DNA of 64,000 bases from an uncultured Dorea sp. (GTDB taxonomy: Bacteria > Bacillota > Clostridia > Lachnospirales > Lachnospiraceae), in assembly GCA_948602995.1 (NCBI GenBank), contig CAPEBR010000003.1:124001-188000 (forward strand). The letters are read 5' to 3'. The translations under genes and the position numbers were made by a program. The notes below the pieces were generated by a model that saw only the letters and a list, made by a program, of their open reading frames with translations, was not told the origin of the DNA and ran no database searches. Numbering within the stretch: position 1 is the stretch's first letter; the number at the start of each line of letters is the position of its first letter. Of this stretch, positions 8,323 through 16,312 are shown piece after piece.

Positions 8323-9321
8323 ATGAAGAGAATGGAGGGTGTTATGAGGATGAGGAGAATGAAGGGTATTTTGGTGGTGGAGGCGGTTGTGTGTGTGATT
8401 TTTTGTCTGCTTCGGGATGAGGCTCCGGGGGTGTTTTCAGGGGCGGCGGCTTTTCCTTTTGAGCAGATTGGGATGGGGCTTCGGAGACTTTCGCTGTCAG
8501 GAGGAATTGGGAATGGGGCAGCGATCATTTTATACATTCTGCTGAGTCTGGTTCCGTGCCTGATCTGGGCTTATATGGAGAAAAGGGGTGCTGCCAGGGG
8601 GATTGACTGGATGCTCCTAGGGCTTAGTCTTCTGCTCTTTGCAGTGAATTATTATATGGTGAATCCAGGCCTTTTTGTTACGGGTGTTCCGGGAGCGGGG
8701 AAGCTGGTATTAGGGAGTGTGTTTTATTCGGCTCTTTCAGGGTATCTCTTGATCAGGGCTCTGCTGATGTGTCAGAGCGCCGGGGAAGATAGGCTTTGGA
8801 AGTGGATTCGGGGACTGTGCGGGTTTCTGAACATGGTGTTTGTGTATCTGATATTTGGGACCTGTTTTGGAGATTTCCTGGATGCAGTCCAAAAAGTGCA
8901 GGCCGGAGATGGCGGAATCTATGGGGAGAATCTTATGTCTGGGATTAGTGAGTACGGTGTGACTTACCTGTTTCTTGGAGGACATTATTTGATCAATGTT
9001 ATGCCTTATGTGTTTGACATTGGCATTGTTTTTCTGTCGATGCATATGCTGACGGTGCTGGAAGATGACCGGTATTCTGCCAGTGCGGCAGAAAAGGTTG
9101 ACAGGCTGGCTTCCTTCTGCGGCCGGGCTCTTGTGATTACGGCCAGTGCGGATGTTGTATTTAATATTCTGCAGATGATTTTTCATGATCGTCTTTATCA
9201 GACAGACATTGTAATCCGGATTCCGGTGATATCAATCGTATTTGTACTGGGGGTACTACTGTTCGCAAGGTACGTGCGGGAGGATCAGAAGCTAAAGCAG
9301 GAAAATGACTTATTTATATGA
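8323..9321 (+). CDS. Multi-pass membrane protein with DUF2975-like C-terminus
   Basis: A 332-residue integral membrane protein with about eight hydrophobic segments. The C-terminal third (LASFCGRALVITASADVVFNIL ... VLGVLLFARYVREDQ ... QENDLFI) resembles DUF2975 proteins, which usually end in a QENDLTI-like tail and are paired with YozG-type regulators, as here. It is about twice the usual DUF2975 length, so the N-terminal half may be an added or duplicated membrane unit. Function is unknown. The start is uncertain: ATG at 8323, or ATG at 8344, which has a better GGAGGG ribosome site. It overlaps the next reading frame. Confidence 0.7.
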   Translation: MKRMEGVMRMRRMKGILVVEAVVCVIFCLLRDEAPGVFSGAAAFPFEQIGMGLRRLSLSGGIGNGAAIILYILLSLVPCLIWAYMEKRGAARGIDWMLLGLSLLLFAVNYYMVNPGLFVTGVPGAGKLVLGSVFYSALSGYLLIRALLMCQSAGEDRLWKWIRGLCGFLNMVFVYLIFGTCFGDFLDAVQKVQAGDGGIYGENLMSGISEYGVTYLFLGGHYLINVMPYVFDIGIVFLSMHMLTVLEDDRYSASAAEKVDRLASFCGRALVITASADVVFNILQMIFHDRLYQTDIVIRIPVISIVFVLGVLLFARYVREDQKLKQENDLFI

Positions 9322-9332
9322 AGGAGCATGAT

Positions 9333-9563
9333 ATGGGAATCAGGGTTTGCCTGGAAGAGGTCTTGAAGGAACGTGGTATGACATCCAAAGAACTGTGTAG
9401 TCTTGTACATATAACAGAGGCCAATCTGTCCGTCTTAAGAAGCGGAAAGGCGAAGGGTGTCCGTTTTCATACGATTAACCGTATCTGTTATTTTCTGCAA
9501 TGTGATGTAGGAGATATTTTGAAATTTGACGGAAAGCTGGAGGGAGAAGAGAATGAAGGGTAG
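9333..9563 (+). CDS. YozG-type small helix-turn-helix regulator
   Basis: A 76-residue Xre/Cro-type regulator: IRVCLEEVLKERGMTSKELCSLVHITEANLSVLR, then a recognition-helix region and ICYFLQCDVGDILKF, the standard YozG-like end. The ATG at 9333 with AAGGAG seven bases upstream is preferred over an in-frame ATG at 9318. It follows the membrane protein by 11 bp and its frame runs into the lipoprotein gene by 11 bp, so all three form one operon. It probably regulates the palindromic site at 8262-8280. Confidence 0.85.
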   Translation: MGIRVCLEEVLKERGMTSKELCSLVHITEANLSVLRSGKAKGVRFHTINRICYFLQCDVGDILKFDGKLEGEENEG

Positions 9564-10512
9564 AGGATATTTTCTATGTATGACAGGTATATTGATGATG
9601 ATTTCACTGTGCGGGTGCTCCCTGGCCGTTCCGGACGCCGGCATGGACGGGGAAGGAGACAGACTGATCGGGGCAGTTATAACCGACGACTATCTGGATC
9701 TGTTTGACATAGATCAGTATGTAGGTGATCACGCGTCAGAGTTACTTCATAATCATGAGGTAGTAGTGGATCGTGCGCCAAAATATGAGGGCAGGCTGTA
9801 TGCCACAGTAAAAAAAGGAAAAGGAGAGAACTCCGGGCAATGGGAGATTTCATTCGAGGGAGTAGACGGACTGAATATGCTTCAGCCCGTATGGAAAGAT
9901 GAAAAAGGCGAAGAATGCTACGATTCCGTATGCTCTGATGGCGTCAGTGACGTCCATTTAAGTGTAAATATGGACGACCAGGGTGAAGAGACGAACCTCA
10001 CCGGCATTATCTATATGCCCCCCGGACAGGCGGACCATGACATTTCCTACCATGTGAATCCAGTATACCAGACTTCCGACGGAAAAATATATGCAGTCAG
10101 CGGCCCGGGTTTTTCCACAAGCGGAGAGACCGCAGAGGGAGAGGTGTCCTCCATAACCCTGCATGAAGAAAGAAAGGAAACAGAGAATGGAAAACAGCAG
10201 ACAGAAAAAAGCAGTGTGACCGTCCGCTATGGAGTCATGCATAAACCAGTACAGATTACCATTTATCAAATGGGCGAAAATCATCAGATTTTAAAACAAA
10301 ACACATTCACCCCAGGAGAAGTCCCGGACGAACTGACCCCAGAGCGCAAAACATCCTATATTCTGATCGAAACCCAGAAAGAAGACCTGTCCGGAAAAAA
10401 GATGATCTCCAGAGACATCTACACTCCAGACCCAGAAGAAGAAAACACAATCGAAACATACTACGCCCTAAACAACGGAATCATAGCAAAAAAAACAACC
10501 ACCCTCAAATAA
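9553..10512 (+). CDS. Putative lipoprotein of unknown function
   Basis: A 319-residue protein with a lipoprotein signal (KGRGYFLCMTGILMMISLCGC, lipobox cysteine near residue 21), so it should be lipid-anchored on the outer face of the membrane. The remainder is soluble and rich in charged residues with beta-like stretches; no domain is recognised. The ATG at 9553 after GGAGGGAGAAG is chosen because it places the signal peptide at the N-terminus; an in-frame ATG/ACG-start extension to 9526 is unlikely. Codon use drifts toward C- and A-ending codons in the last 100 residues compared with neighbours. It ends the operon with the DUF2975-like protein and YozG-type regulator. Confidence 0.75.
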   Translation: MKGRGYFLCMTGILMMISLCGCSLAVPDAGMDGEGDRLIGAVITDDYLDLFDIDQYVGDHASELLHNHEVVVDRAPKYEGRLYATVKKGKGENSGQWEISFEGVDGLNMLQPVWKDEKGEECYDSVCSDGVSDVHLSVNMDDQGEETNLTGIIYMPPGQADHDISYHVNPVYQTSDGKIYAVSGPGFSTSGETAEGEVSSITLHEERKETENGKQQTEKSSVTVRYGVMHKPVQITIYQMGENHQILKQNTFTPGEVPDELTPERKTSYILIETQKEDLSGKKMISRDIYTPDPEEENTIETYYALNNGIIAKKTTTLK

Positions 10513-10537
10513 CCAGAATACCTAATACTATGAAATG

Positions 10538-10615
10538 ACAGATTTTCTATCGTTCCAACCAATGACCGGCAGACTTTCTATCGCCCTCACCCCCTCCCGG
10601 GCAGATTTTCCACCG
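10538..10615. repeat. Three short direct repeats, 31-32 bp apart
   Basis: Related 15-mers ACAGATTTTCTATCG (10538), GCAGACTTTCTATCG (10569) and GCAGATTTTCCACCG (10601) are spaced 31 and 32 bp apart, about three helical turns, with pyrimidine-rich spacers. They lie between the lipoprotein gene and inverted-repeat element copy 2. They look like an array of protein-binding sites but could be a decayed tandem duplication. Confidence 0.5.
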
Positions 10616-10628
10616 CCTTCCAAGAACA

Positions 10629-10810
10629 GCAGGCAGGGACAGGCCTATATTTCGATGAAAACAATCCAGGGGCGCTCTTTATGGAGGTGAAATCCACTGC
10701 TTACGCAGACTTAGACGTGAGGGCTCTCCCGAACGTCTTAGTCGAAGTTAGCAGTTAGTTCACCGTAATATTGCCCCGTTTGAATGAAATATAGGCCTGT
10801 CCCTGCCTGC
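10629..10810 (-). ncRNA. Long inverted-repeat structured element, copy 2 (candidate structured RNA or folded DNA element)
   Basis: Perfect 25-bp outer arms 10629-10653 / 10786-10810, unrelated in sequence to the arms of copy 1. Read on the minus strand the order is AAAC, GGGGC, GGTGAA, then CTAA, a 4-bp stem CTGC, the 50-nt core (10750-10701), GCAG, GGAT, and the partners TTCACC, GCCCC, GTTT. The stem CTGC/GCAG replaces ATAT/ATAT of copy 1, so all four pairs co-vary. The core itself folds as GACTAAGACG / CGTCTAAGTC around GGG AGAG CCC. It lacks the Repeat A module present in copy 1. It faces copy 1 across the three-gene cassette. Confidence 0.55.
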
Positions 10811-10850
10811 GTCCTCATATATAAAACAAAAAATCTCCCCCCATAAACAC

Positions 10851-10879
10851 TTTACACTTCCAGCTTTGTCGATTATAAT
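10851..10879 (+). promoter_or_regulatory. Vegetative promoter of pyrE
   Basis: TTTACA at 10851-10856 and a consensus TATAAT at 10874-10879 with a 17-bp spacer, 45 bp before the pyrE start. No PyrR-type or other known leader structure was recognised in the short leader. Confidence 0.75.
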
Positions 10880-10923
10880 GGGTTTAGCCACATTTACACA
10901 AATATTGGAGGATTCAGATTATA

Positions 10924-11601
10924 ATGGAACAATACAAGCAGGAATTTATACAGTTTATGGTAGAGAGCGACGTTCTGAAATTCGGTGACTTTACTTTAAA
11001 GAGCGGCAGGAAATCTCCGTTTTTTATGAATGCAGGCGCATATGTCACGGGAACACAGCTGCGAAAGCTAGGAGAATACTACGCAAAAGCGATTCACGAT
11101 ACATATGGTCTTGACTTCGACGTCTTATTCGGACCGGCGTACAAAGGGATTCCTCTTTCTGTCGCCACATCAATTGCAATCAGCGAACTTTACGGAAAGG
11201 ATGTCAGATATTGCTCGAACCGCAAGGAGGTAAAGGATCACGGCGACACAGGGATCCTGCTGGGAAGCAGGCTGATGGACGGTGACCGCGTGGTTATCAT
11301 TGAGGACGTGACTACATCTGGAAAATCCATCGAAGAGACCTTCCCGGTTTTAAAGGCACAGGCAGACGTGGAGGTAAAGGGTCTTATGGTGTCGCTGAAC
11401 CGCATGGAGGTGGGAAAGGGTGGAAAGAAGAGCGCCCTGGACGAGATCAAAGAGCTCTATGGAATCCCTGCCAGCGCCATTGTCACTATGGAAGAAGTAG
11501 TGGAGCATCTCTATAACAGAGAATGCCAGGAAAAAGTAGTCATTGATGATACATTAAAAGCAGCGATTGACGCATACTATGAACAATACGGCGTGAAATA
11601 A
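10924..11601 (+). CDS. pyrE: Orotate phosphoribosyltransferase
   Basis: A 225-residue type I phosphoribosyltransferase that joins orotate and PRPP to give orotidine 5'-monophosphate in pyrimidine synthesis. The PRPP-binding motif VVIIEDVTTSGKS lies near residues 122-134; KFGDFTLKSGRKSPFFMNAG at the N-terminus and FGPAYKGIPL are typical of PyrE. The ATG at 10924 follows TTGGAGGATTCAGATTATA. It is the first gene of a same-strand run that continues to purD, without other pyr genes close by. Confidence 0.95.
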   Translation: MEQYKQEFIQFMVESDVLKFGDFTLKSGRKSPFFMNAGAYVTGTQLRKLGEYYAKAIHDTYGLDFDVLFGPAYKGIPLSVATSIAISELYGKDVRYCSNRKEVKDHGDTGILLGSRLMDGDRVVIIEDVTTSGKSIEETFPVLKAQADVEVKGLMVSLNRMEVGKGGKKSALDEIKELYGIPASAIVTMEEVVEHLYNRECQEKVVIDDTLKAAIDAYYEQYGVK

Positions 11602-11670
11602 TGGGAAGAAACGAAATAGTTGCAAAAAGGGAAATGAAATAGTTTCCGGAGAAAGAGCAGGAGGATTGTC

Positions 11671-11823
11671 ATGAACGAAAAAGCGTATAAATCAATGAGT
11701 TTTGCAGGTGCGGCCGGAGTTGCCATAGGGATTATCATGATTGTTACAGGAGTTGCCACAGGAATTGTCGCAATTGTGAGCGGGGCAAGGCTCCTTAAGG
11801 ATAAAAGAGGGCTTACATTCTGA
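11671..11823 (+). CDS. Small membrane protein, 50 residues
   Basis: A short open frame with a good ribosome site (GCAGGAGGATTGTC before ATG). The product has an N-terminal basic stretch (NEKAYKSM), a long hydrophobic, glycine- and alanine-rich segment at residues about 10-40 (GAAGVAIGIIMIVTGVATG, IVAIVSG) that could span the membrane once or twice, and a basic end (LLKDKRG). The stop codon overlaps the next start codon (TGATGA-type junction at 11821-11825), so translational coupling to the VanZ-like gene is likely. Function unknown. Confidence 0.75.
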   Translation: MNEKAYKSMSFAGAAGVAIGIIMIVTGVATGIVAIVSGARLLKDKRGLTF

Positions 11824-12299
11824 TGAATGCCAGGAAAAGAAAGAGGATTCGTATATTTGGAAAGATATGCTTTGTCCTGTATATTATATTTATTATTTAC
11901 TTTCTCATATTTTCTGACTGGTATGGGAGAACGACCACGGGGATGGAGGATTACCATTATAATCTGATTCTGTTTAAGGAGATTAAGAGGTTCTGGCAGT
12001 ACCGCGACCAGGTCGGGCTGTTTGCAATGTTTACAAACCTTTTCGGGAACGTACTGATATTTATGCCGTTCGGGTTCTTTATGCCCATGGCGAGCAGATA
12101 CCGCAGTTTTTTCTCCACCTTGTTCTGGAGCTTTGGACTGAGCCTGGGGGTTGAGTCCTTTCAGCTTGTGTCCAGGGTAGGCTGCTTTGATGTGGACGAC
12201 CTTCTGCTCAATACAATTGGCGGGGTCGCGGGATATATCGTATTTGCGGTATGTGCAGCGATAAGGAGAAGATATGCTTATAAGAAGAAAAAGAGATAA
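11823..12299 (+). CDS. VanZ-family membrane protein
   Basis: A 158-residue VanZ-like protein with about four membrane segments. Family features visible are NLILFKEIKRFW, FTNLFGNVLIFMPFGFFMP and FQLVSRVGCFDVDDLLLNTIGGVAGY, where the DVDDxxLNTIG block is the VanZ hallmark. VanZ itself gives low-level teicoplanin resistance, but chromosomal relatives are widespread with no settled function. It is coupled to the upstream 50-residue gene and overlaps the following gene by 26 bp. Confidence 0.88.
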   Translation: MNARKRKRIRIFGKICFVLYIIFIIYFLIFSDWYGRTTTGMEDYHYNLILFKEIKRFWQYRDQVGLFAMFTNLFGNVLIFMPFGFFMPMASRYRSFFSTLFWSFGLSLGVESFQLVSRVGCFDVDDLLLNTIGGVAGYIVFAVCAAIRRRYAYKKKKR

Positions 12300-12672
12300 T
12301 CAGGATGAAGACAAGGCCCGTGCCATTGCCAAGGAGCGTGAAAGACGCCGCCGGAAGATGATCCGGACGAAGTACGGGCAGACTCCCCTGAAGCATGCAA
12401 AAAAGGGAATTCAGTCCTGCGTCATGGCGGTAATTGTAGTAGCGTTTTTGTGTTCCATGGTGATATATTCCTTTCATTCAAAAGGGAAGGTTGCACTGAT
12501 TATGGGCGTAGCGGGAATCGTGACGCTTATCATGGCAGGAAAGGGCTTTCATCTTGCCCTGAAGGGCTTTAAGGAAAGGGATAAGAATTACATAACCTGT
12601 AAGGCGGGAATTGTCGGGAATGGGATTGTCCTGCTTGGAATGACGGCAATATTTTTAAGGGGGCTGATTTAG
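12274..12672 (+). CDS. DUF6142-like small membrane protein
   Basis: A 132-residue protein with a highly basic N-terminus (residues 1-45, many Arg and Lys) followed by three hydrophobic segments near residues 47-65, 73-90 and 110-130. It resembles uncharacterised Lachnospiraceae membrane proteins of the DUF6142 type; that match is from memory. It overlaps the VanZ-like gene and its stop (12670-12672) is immediately followed by the TTG start of the aminopeptidase gene, so the three are co-translated. Confidence 0.65.
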   Translation: MLIRRKRDNQDEDKARAIAKERERRRRKMIRTKYGQTPLKHAKKGIQSCVMAVIVVAFLCSMVIYSFHSKGKVALIMGVAGIVTLIMAGKGFHLALKGFKERDKNYITCKAGIVGNGIVLLGMTAIFLRGLI

Positions 12673-14712
12673 TTGATAGAAGAGAGGTACCGGCTTGCGG
12701 TGGGCAGGATCGGTGAGATGAAGGAGGAACAAACGGCAGGGGAACGGTTTCGGGACTATTTCCTAAAGATGTCGGATTTTGTCATGATGATCAGGGAGCT
12801 GGCGTCCTGCATCCGGGACGGGAGCTACCGGAGCCTTGGCCTTACGGAGCTTAAGGAATGGAACCAGCGCCTGTATGAGGATATTCTGCCGGAGAATTAT
12901 GGGAGGAGCTACGGGAATCCGGCCTATGCGGCAAAGATCCTGGGCGAGGACTATGGACAGATGCTTTCCTTCCTCTATACAGAACTGCGTGGAGCCATTG
13001 TGTATGCATTTGAGGAGAAGACAGAGTATCTGGATATTCTGTTCGAGCTCCTGATACAGATCTATAATCAGTTTGAAGAGACAGAGTTTCCAGATGTGAA
13101 GAATATAAAGGAGGCTCTCTACTGGTATGCCAGCGATTATTGTGATGTATTTGCAGCAGACCGGGTCCGGGACCAGATTGATCCACAGCAGAGTTTTGCG
13201 GTGAATATTATAGAGAACGCGGAGCTCTCCGATATCCGTTATCTCTATTTCTTTGGCGAGTACGTCAGTGAAAACGAGAGAAGGACAGCAGAGCATCTGA
13301 ATTCACTTCCAGAAGAGAAGATTCGGAAGATGGCGGATGTATATACAGAGGGATACCGTGTGGGATTTGTAAATACGGGAAAGGATCTTTCGAAAAAATC
13401 AACAGTCAATATCCGCTATGTACTTGGCTTTGAGAGGGTGGTGAGGGCCGCTGCCGGGAATTTCCGTAAGATGGGGCTTTCGCCCGTAGTCTACCGTGCC
13501 TCTGTCAGTGCAATTACGAAGCGCCAGCACCTGAAGACAGGATATTACGGCGGAATTCCCAATAAGCAGTATGATTATGACCATAAGGACGACCAGGGGC
13601 TGTTTCTAGATAAGCAGTATGTGGAGAGAAAGCTTGAGGTTATGAGGACTGCCTTTGAACAGAATAAGGAGCTGGCGGCAGGCCACGGGGGGCCTGCCTG
13701 TATTGAGATGTTTGGAGAAAAGCCGTTTTCACCGGAGCATAAGGAGGAGGCGGTAAAGCTTACAAAGAAGCAGGAAGAGCTGTCGCTTCAATACGACAGC
13801 CGGTCCGGGCAGATTACGAACACGTATATTCCCGGTGATGAGAGAAGCTTTACAATTGTTGCCTACCCGGTTCCTGAGATCGGGGAAAGGTATGAGGAGA
13901 TTTTTGACGAGATCATCCGTATCAATACACTTGATGCAGAAGTTTATGAGCGGGTGCAGCAGACGATTATTGACGCCCTTGACCAGGGAGAATATGTCCA
14001 TATCCTGGGAGGAAATGGAAATAAGACAGATCTTAAAGTGCAGCTTTACAAGCTTCAGGATCCGGCAAAGGAGACCATATTTGAGAACTGTGTGGCGGAC
14101 GTCAATATACCGGCAGGAGAGGTGTTTACCACCCCGGTTCTTGAAGGGACCAATGGGATTCTCCATGTGGGCAGTGTCTATCTCAATGAGCTTTTGTACC
14201 GGGATCTGGAGATTACATTTGCCAATGGAATGATTGCAGACTATGCATGCAGGAATTTTGAGAGAGAGTCTGATAATAAAAAGTATATCCATGATAATAT
14301 TCTCCATAATCATCCGACCCTGCCTTTGGGAGAATTTGCAATTGGCACGAATACGACCGCCTATGTTGCAGCGAAAAAATATGGAATTGAGGATAAGTTC
14401 CCGATTCTGATTGCAGAGAAGATGGGGCCGCATTTTGCAGTGGGAGACACCTGCTATACCTGGAGTGAAGATATCCGGGTATATAATCCGAATGGAAAGG
14501 AGATCGTTGCAAAGGATAATTCCGTGTCTGCCTTAAGAAAGGAGGACTTGTCCAGGGCGTATCTGCACTGTCATACAGATATTACGATTCCCTACGAGGA
14601 GCTCGACAGCATTACAGTTGTAACAGAGACAGGGAAGGAGATTGTTATTATCAGGGGAGGCAGATTTGTGCTTCCAGGTACGGAGATTTTAAATAAACCA
14701 TTTAGTATTTAA
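12673..14712 (+). CDS. Aminopeptidase, M29-like C-terminal metallopeptidase domain
   Basis: A 679-residue protein. The C-terminal half (residues about 330-679) carries features of M29-type aminopeptidases: NTYIPGDERSFTI, FANGMIADYACRNFE, LPLGEFAIGTNT with a metal-ligand glutamate, EKMGPHFAVGDTCY and the AYLHCHTDITIPYEEL block with histidine and aspartate ligands. The N-terminal 300 residues are a helical region with no assigned domain. Expected role is cytosolic release of N-terminal amino acids from peptides. A TTG at 12673, directly after the previous stop, is the likely start; no strong separate ribosome site exists, which fits coupling. Confidence 0.82.
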   Translation: MIEERYRLAVGRIGEMKEEQTAGERFRDYFLKMSDFVMMIRELASCIRDGSYRSLGLTELKEWNQRLYEDILPENYGRSYGNPAYAAKILGEDYGQMLSFLYTELRGAIVYAFEEKTEYLDILFELLIQIYNQFEETEFPDVKNIKEALYWYASDYCDVFAADRVRDQIDPQQSFAVNIIENAELSDIRYLYFFGEYVSENERRTAEHLNSLPEEKIRKMADVYTEGYRVGFVNTGKDLSKKSTVNIRYVLGFERVVRAAAGNFRKMGLSPVVYRASVSAITKRQHLKTGYYGGIPNKQYDYDHKDDQGLFLDKQYVERKLEVMRTAFEQNKELAAGHGGPACIEMFGEKPFSPEHKEEAVKLTKKQEELSLQYDSRSGQITNTYIPGDERSFTIVAYPVPEIGERYEEIFDEIIRINTLDAEVYERVQQTIIDALDQGEYVHILGGNGNKTDLKVQLYKLQDPAKETIFENCVADVNIPAGEVFTTPVLEGTNGILHVGSVYLNELLYRDLEITFANGMIADYACRNFERESDNKKYIHDNILHNHPTLPLGEFAIGTNTTAYVAAKKYGIEDKFPILIAEKMGPHFAVGDTCYTWSEDIRVYNPNGKEIVAKDNSVSALRKEDLSRAYLHCHTDITIPYEELDSITVVTETGKEIVIIRGGRFVLPGTEILNKPFSI

Positions 14713-14728
14713 AGAAAGGAAAAGGACT

Positions 14729-15241
14729 ATGCCAAAAGTAGGAATTGTAATGGGAAGTGACTCGGACTTAAAGGTCATGAGCAAAGCAGCAGCAACACTG
14801 GAGAAGTTTGGGATTGATTATGAGATGACAATTATCTCGGCGCACCGGGAGCCGGATGTTTTCTTTGAGTGGGCGAAGGCGGCAGAAGGAAAAGGAATGA
14901 AGGTGATCATTGCAGGAGCCGGTATGGCGGCGCATCTTCCGGGAATGTGCGCGGCGCTGTTTCCGATGCCGGTCATAGGAGTTCCGCTGTCCGGGAAGAA
15001 TCTTGCCGGAGAGGATGCACTGTTTTCAATTGTGCAGATGCCTCCTGGAATTCCGGTTGCCACAGTTGCCATTGACGGCGGGATGAATGCTGCCATACTG
15101 GCAGCAAAGATTCTTTCCGTATCTGACGGGGAGCTGCTTGAAAAGCTGAAGGCTTATACGACTGAGATGAAGGAGACGGTACAGGCAAAGGCGGCAAGAC
15201 TGGATGAGATTGGGTATGAGGCATACCTCCAGACAAAGTAG
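14729..15241 (+). CDS. purE: 5-(carboxyamino)imidazole ribonucleotide mutase
   Basis: A 170-residue class I PurE, which moves the carboxylate of N5-CAIR to give CAIR in purine synthesis. Hallmarks: GIVMGSDSDLKVM, ISAHREPD with the catalytic histidine, IAGAGMAAHLPGM and GVPLSGKNLAGEDALFSIVQMPPGIPVATVAI. Length is normal. The start follows AAAGAAAGGAAAAGGACT. It opens the purE-purM-purN-purD run; a separate purK is not in the window. Confidence 0.96.
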   Translation: MPKVGIVMGSDSDLKVMSKAAATLEKFGIDYEMTIISAHREPDVFFEWAKAAEGKGMKVIIAGAGMAAHLPGMCAALFPMPVIGVPLSGKNLAGEDALFSIVQMPPGIPVATVAIDGGMNAAILAAKILSVSDGELLEKLKAYTTEMKETVQAKAARLDEIGYEAYLQTK

Positions 15242-15286
15242 GGCGGCAGATTGCAGCTTATTTTAAAAAGAATGAGGAGATGTAGT

Positions 15287-16312
15287 ATGGATTATAAGAA
15301 ATCTGGCGTTGATATTGAAGCAGGCTACAAGGCAGTGGAGCTCATGAAGGAACATGTGAAAAAGACGATGCGTTCTGAGGTCCTGGGAGGTCTTGGCGGA
15401 TTTTCAGGTGCATTTTCACTGGCGAAGATCAAAGAGATGGAGGAGCCGGTGCTTTTGTCCGGTACAGACGGCTGTGGGACGAAGGTAAAGCTTGCCATGA
15501 TTATGGACAAGCATGACACCATTGGAATTGATGCGGTTGCAATGTGTGTCAATGACATTGCATGTGCAGGAGGCGAGCCATTATTTTTCCTGGACTATAT
15601 CGCATGCGGCAAGAATTATCCGGAGAAGATTGCATCTATTGTAAGCGGCGTGGCAGAGGGATGTCTTCAGTCAGAGGCCGCTCTGATTGGCGGTGAGACG
15701 GCAGAACATCCGGGGCTGATGCCAGAGGAGGACTATGACCTGGCAGGGTTTGCAGTGGGTGTCTGTGATAAGAAAGACATGATAACCGGTGAGAACCTGA
15801 AAGCCGGTGATGTGCTGATTGGCATGGCGTCGTCGGGAGTGCATAGTAATGGGTTTTCTCTTGTACGAAAGGTTTTTGAGATGACCAGGGAGTCACTGGA
15901 TACATATTATGAGGAACTTGGAACTACACTGGGCGAGGCTCTGCTTGCGCCTACGAGAATCTATGTGAAGGCTCTTAAGAGCATAAAGGCTTCTGGGGTT
16001 ACAGTGAAGGCCTGCAGCCATATTACAGGAGGCGGATTCTATGAGAATATCCCGAGAATGCTAAAGGACGGTGTAAGGGCAGTGATCAGGAAGGACAGCT
16101 ATCCGGTTCCGCCAATCTTCGGGATGATTGCAAGAAATGGAAACGTAGAGGAGTATGCCATGTACAATACATATAATATGGGACTTGGCATGATCGTCGC
16201 AGTTGACCCAGAGGATGTGGATCAGACAATGGAAGCCATCAGAGCAGCAGGAGACACACCGTATGTGGCAGGACACATCGAGGCAGGAGAAAAAGGAGTC
16301 ACATTATGTTAG
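15287..16312 (+). CDS. purM: Phosphoribosylformylglycinamidine cyclo-ligase (AIR synthetase)
   Basis: A 341-residue PurM, the ATP-dependent ring-closing enzyme that makes aminoimidazole ribonucleotide. Seen: MDYKKSGVDIEAGYKAVELMK start, LLSGTDGCGTKVKLA, CVNDIACAGGEPLFFLDY, LIGGETAEHPG and SSGVHSNGFSLVRK, all standard. The ATG at 15287 with AGGAGATGTAGT upstream gives the family's usual N-terminus, so an in-frame upstream extension to 15251 is rejected. Its last codons overlap the purN start by 7 bp. Confidence 0.96.
   Translation: MDYKKSGVDIEAGYKAVELMKEHVKKTMRSEVLGGLGGFSGAFSLAKIKEMEEPVLLSGTDGCGTKVKLAMIMDKHDTIGIDAVAMCVNDIACAGGEPLFFLDYIACGKNYPEKIASIVSGVAEGCLQSEAALIGGETAEHPGLMPEEDYDLAGFAVGVCDKKDMITGENLKAGDVLIGMASSGVHSNGFSLVRKVFEMTRESLDTYYEELGTTLGEALLAPTRIYVKALKSIKASGVTVKACSHITGGGFYENIPRMLKDGVRAVIRKDSYPVPPIFGMIARNGNVEEYAMYNTYNMGLGMIVAVDPEDVDQTMEAIRAAGDTPYVAGHIEAGEKGVTLC

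Noticed and set aside
8046..8537. A 163-codon minus-strand frame over the inverted-repeat arm
   Set aside because: It starts within the DUF2975-like gene and ends in the element arm; no coding character or start signal.
10538..10615. CRISPR-like array
   Set aside because: Repeats are only 15 bp, imperfect and three in number, with no cas genes in the window.
13729..14433. A 234-codon minus-strand frame
   Set aside because: Lies wholly inside the aminopeptidase gene on the other strand, with shadow-like composition.
14700..14728. Possible purine riboswitch ahead of purE
   Set aside because: Only 16 bp separate purE from the preceding gene and no aptamer sequence is present; the pur genes appear to be transcribed from upstream.
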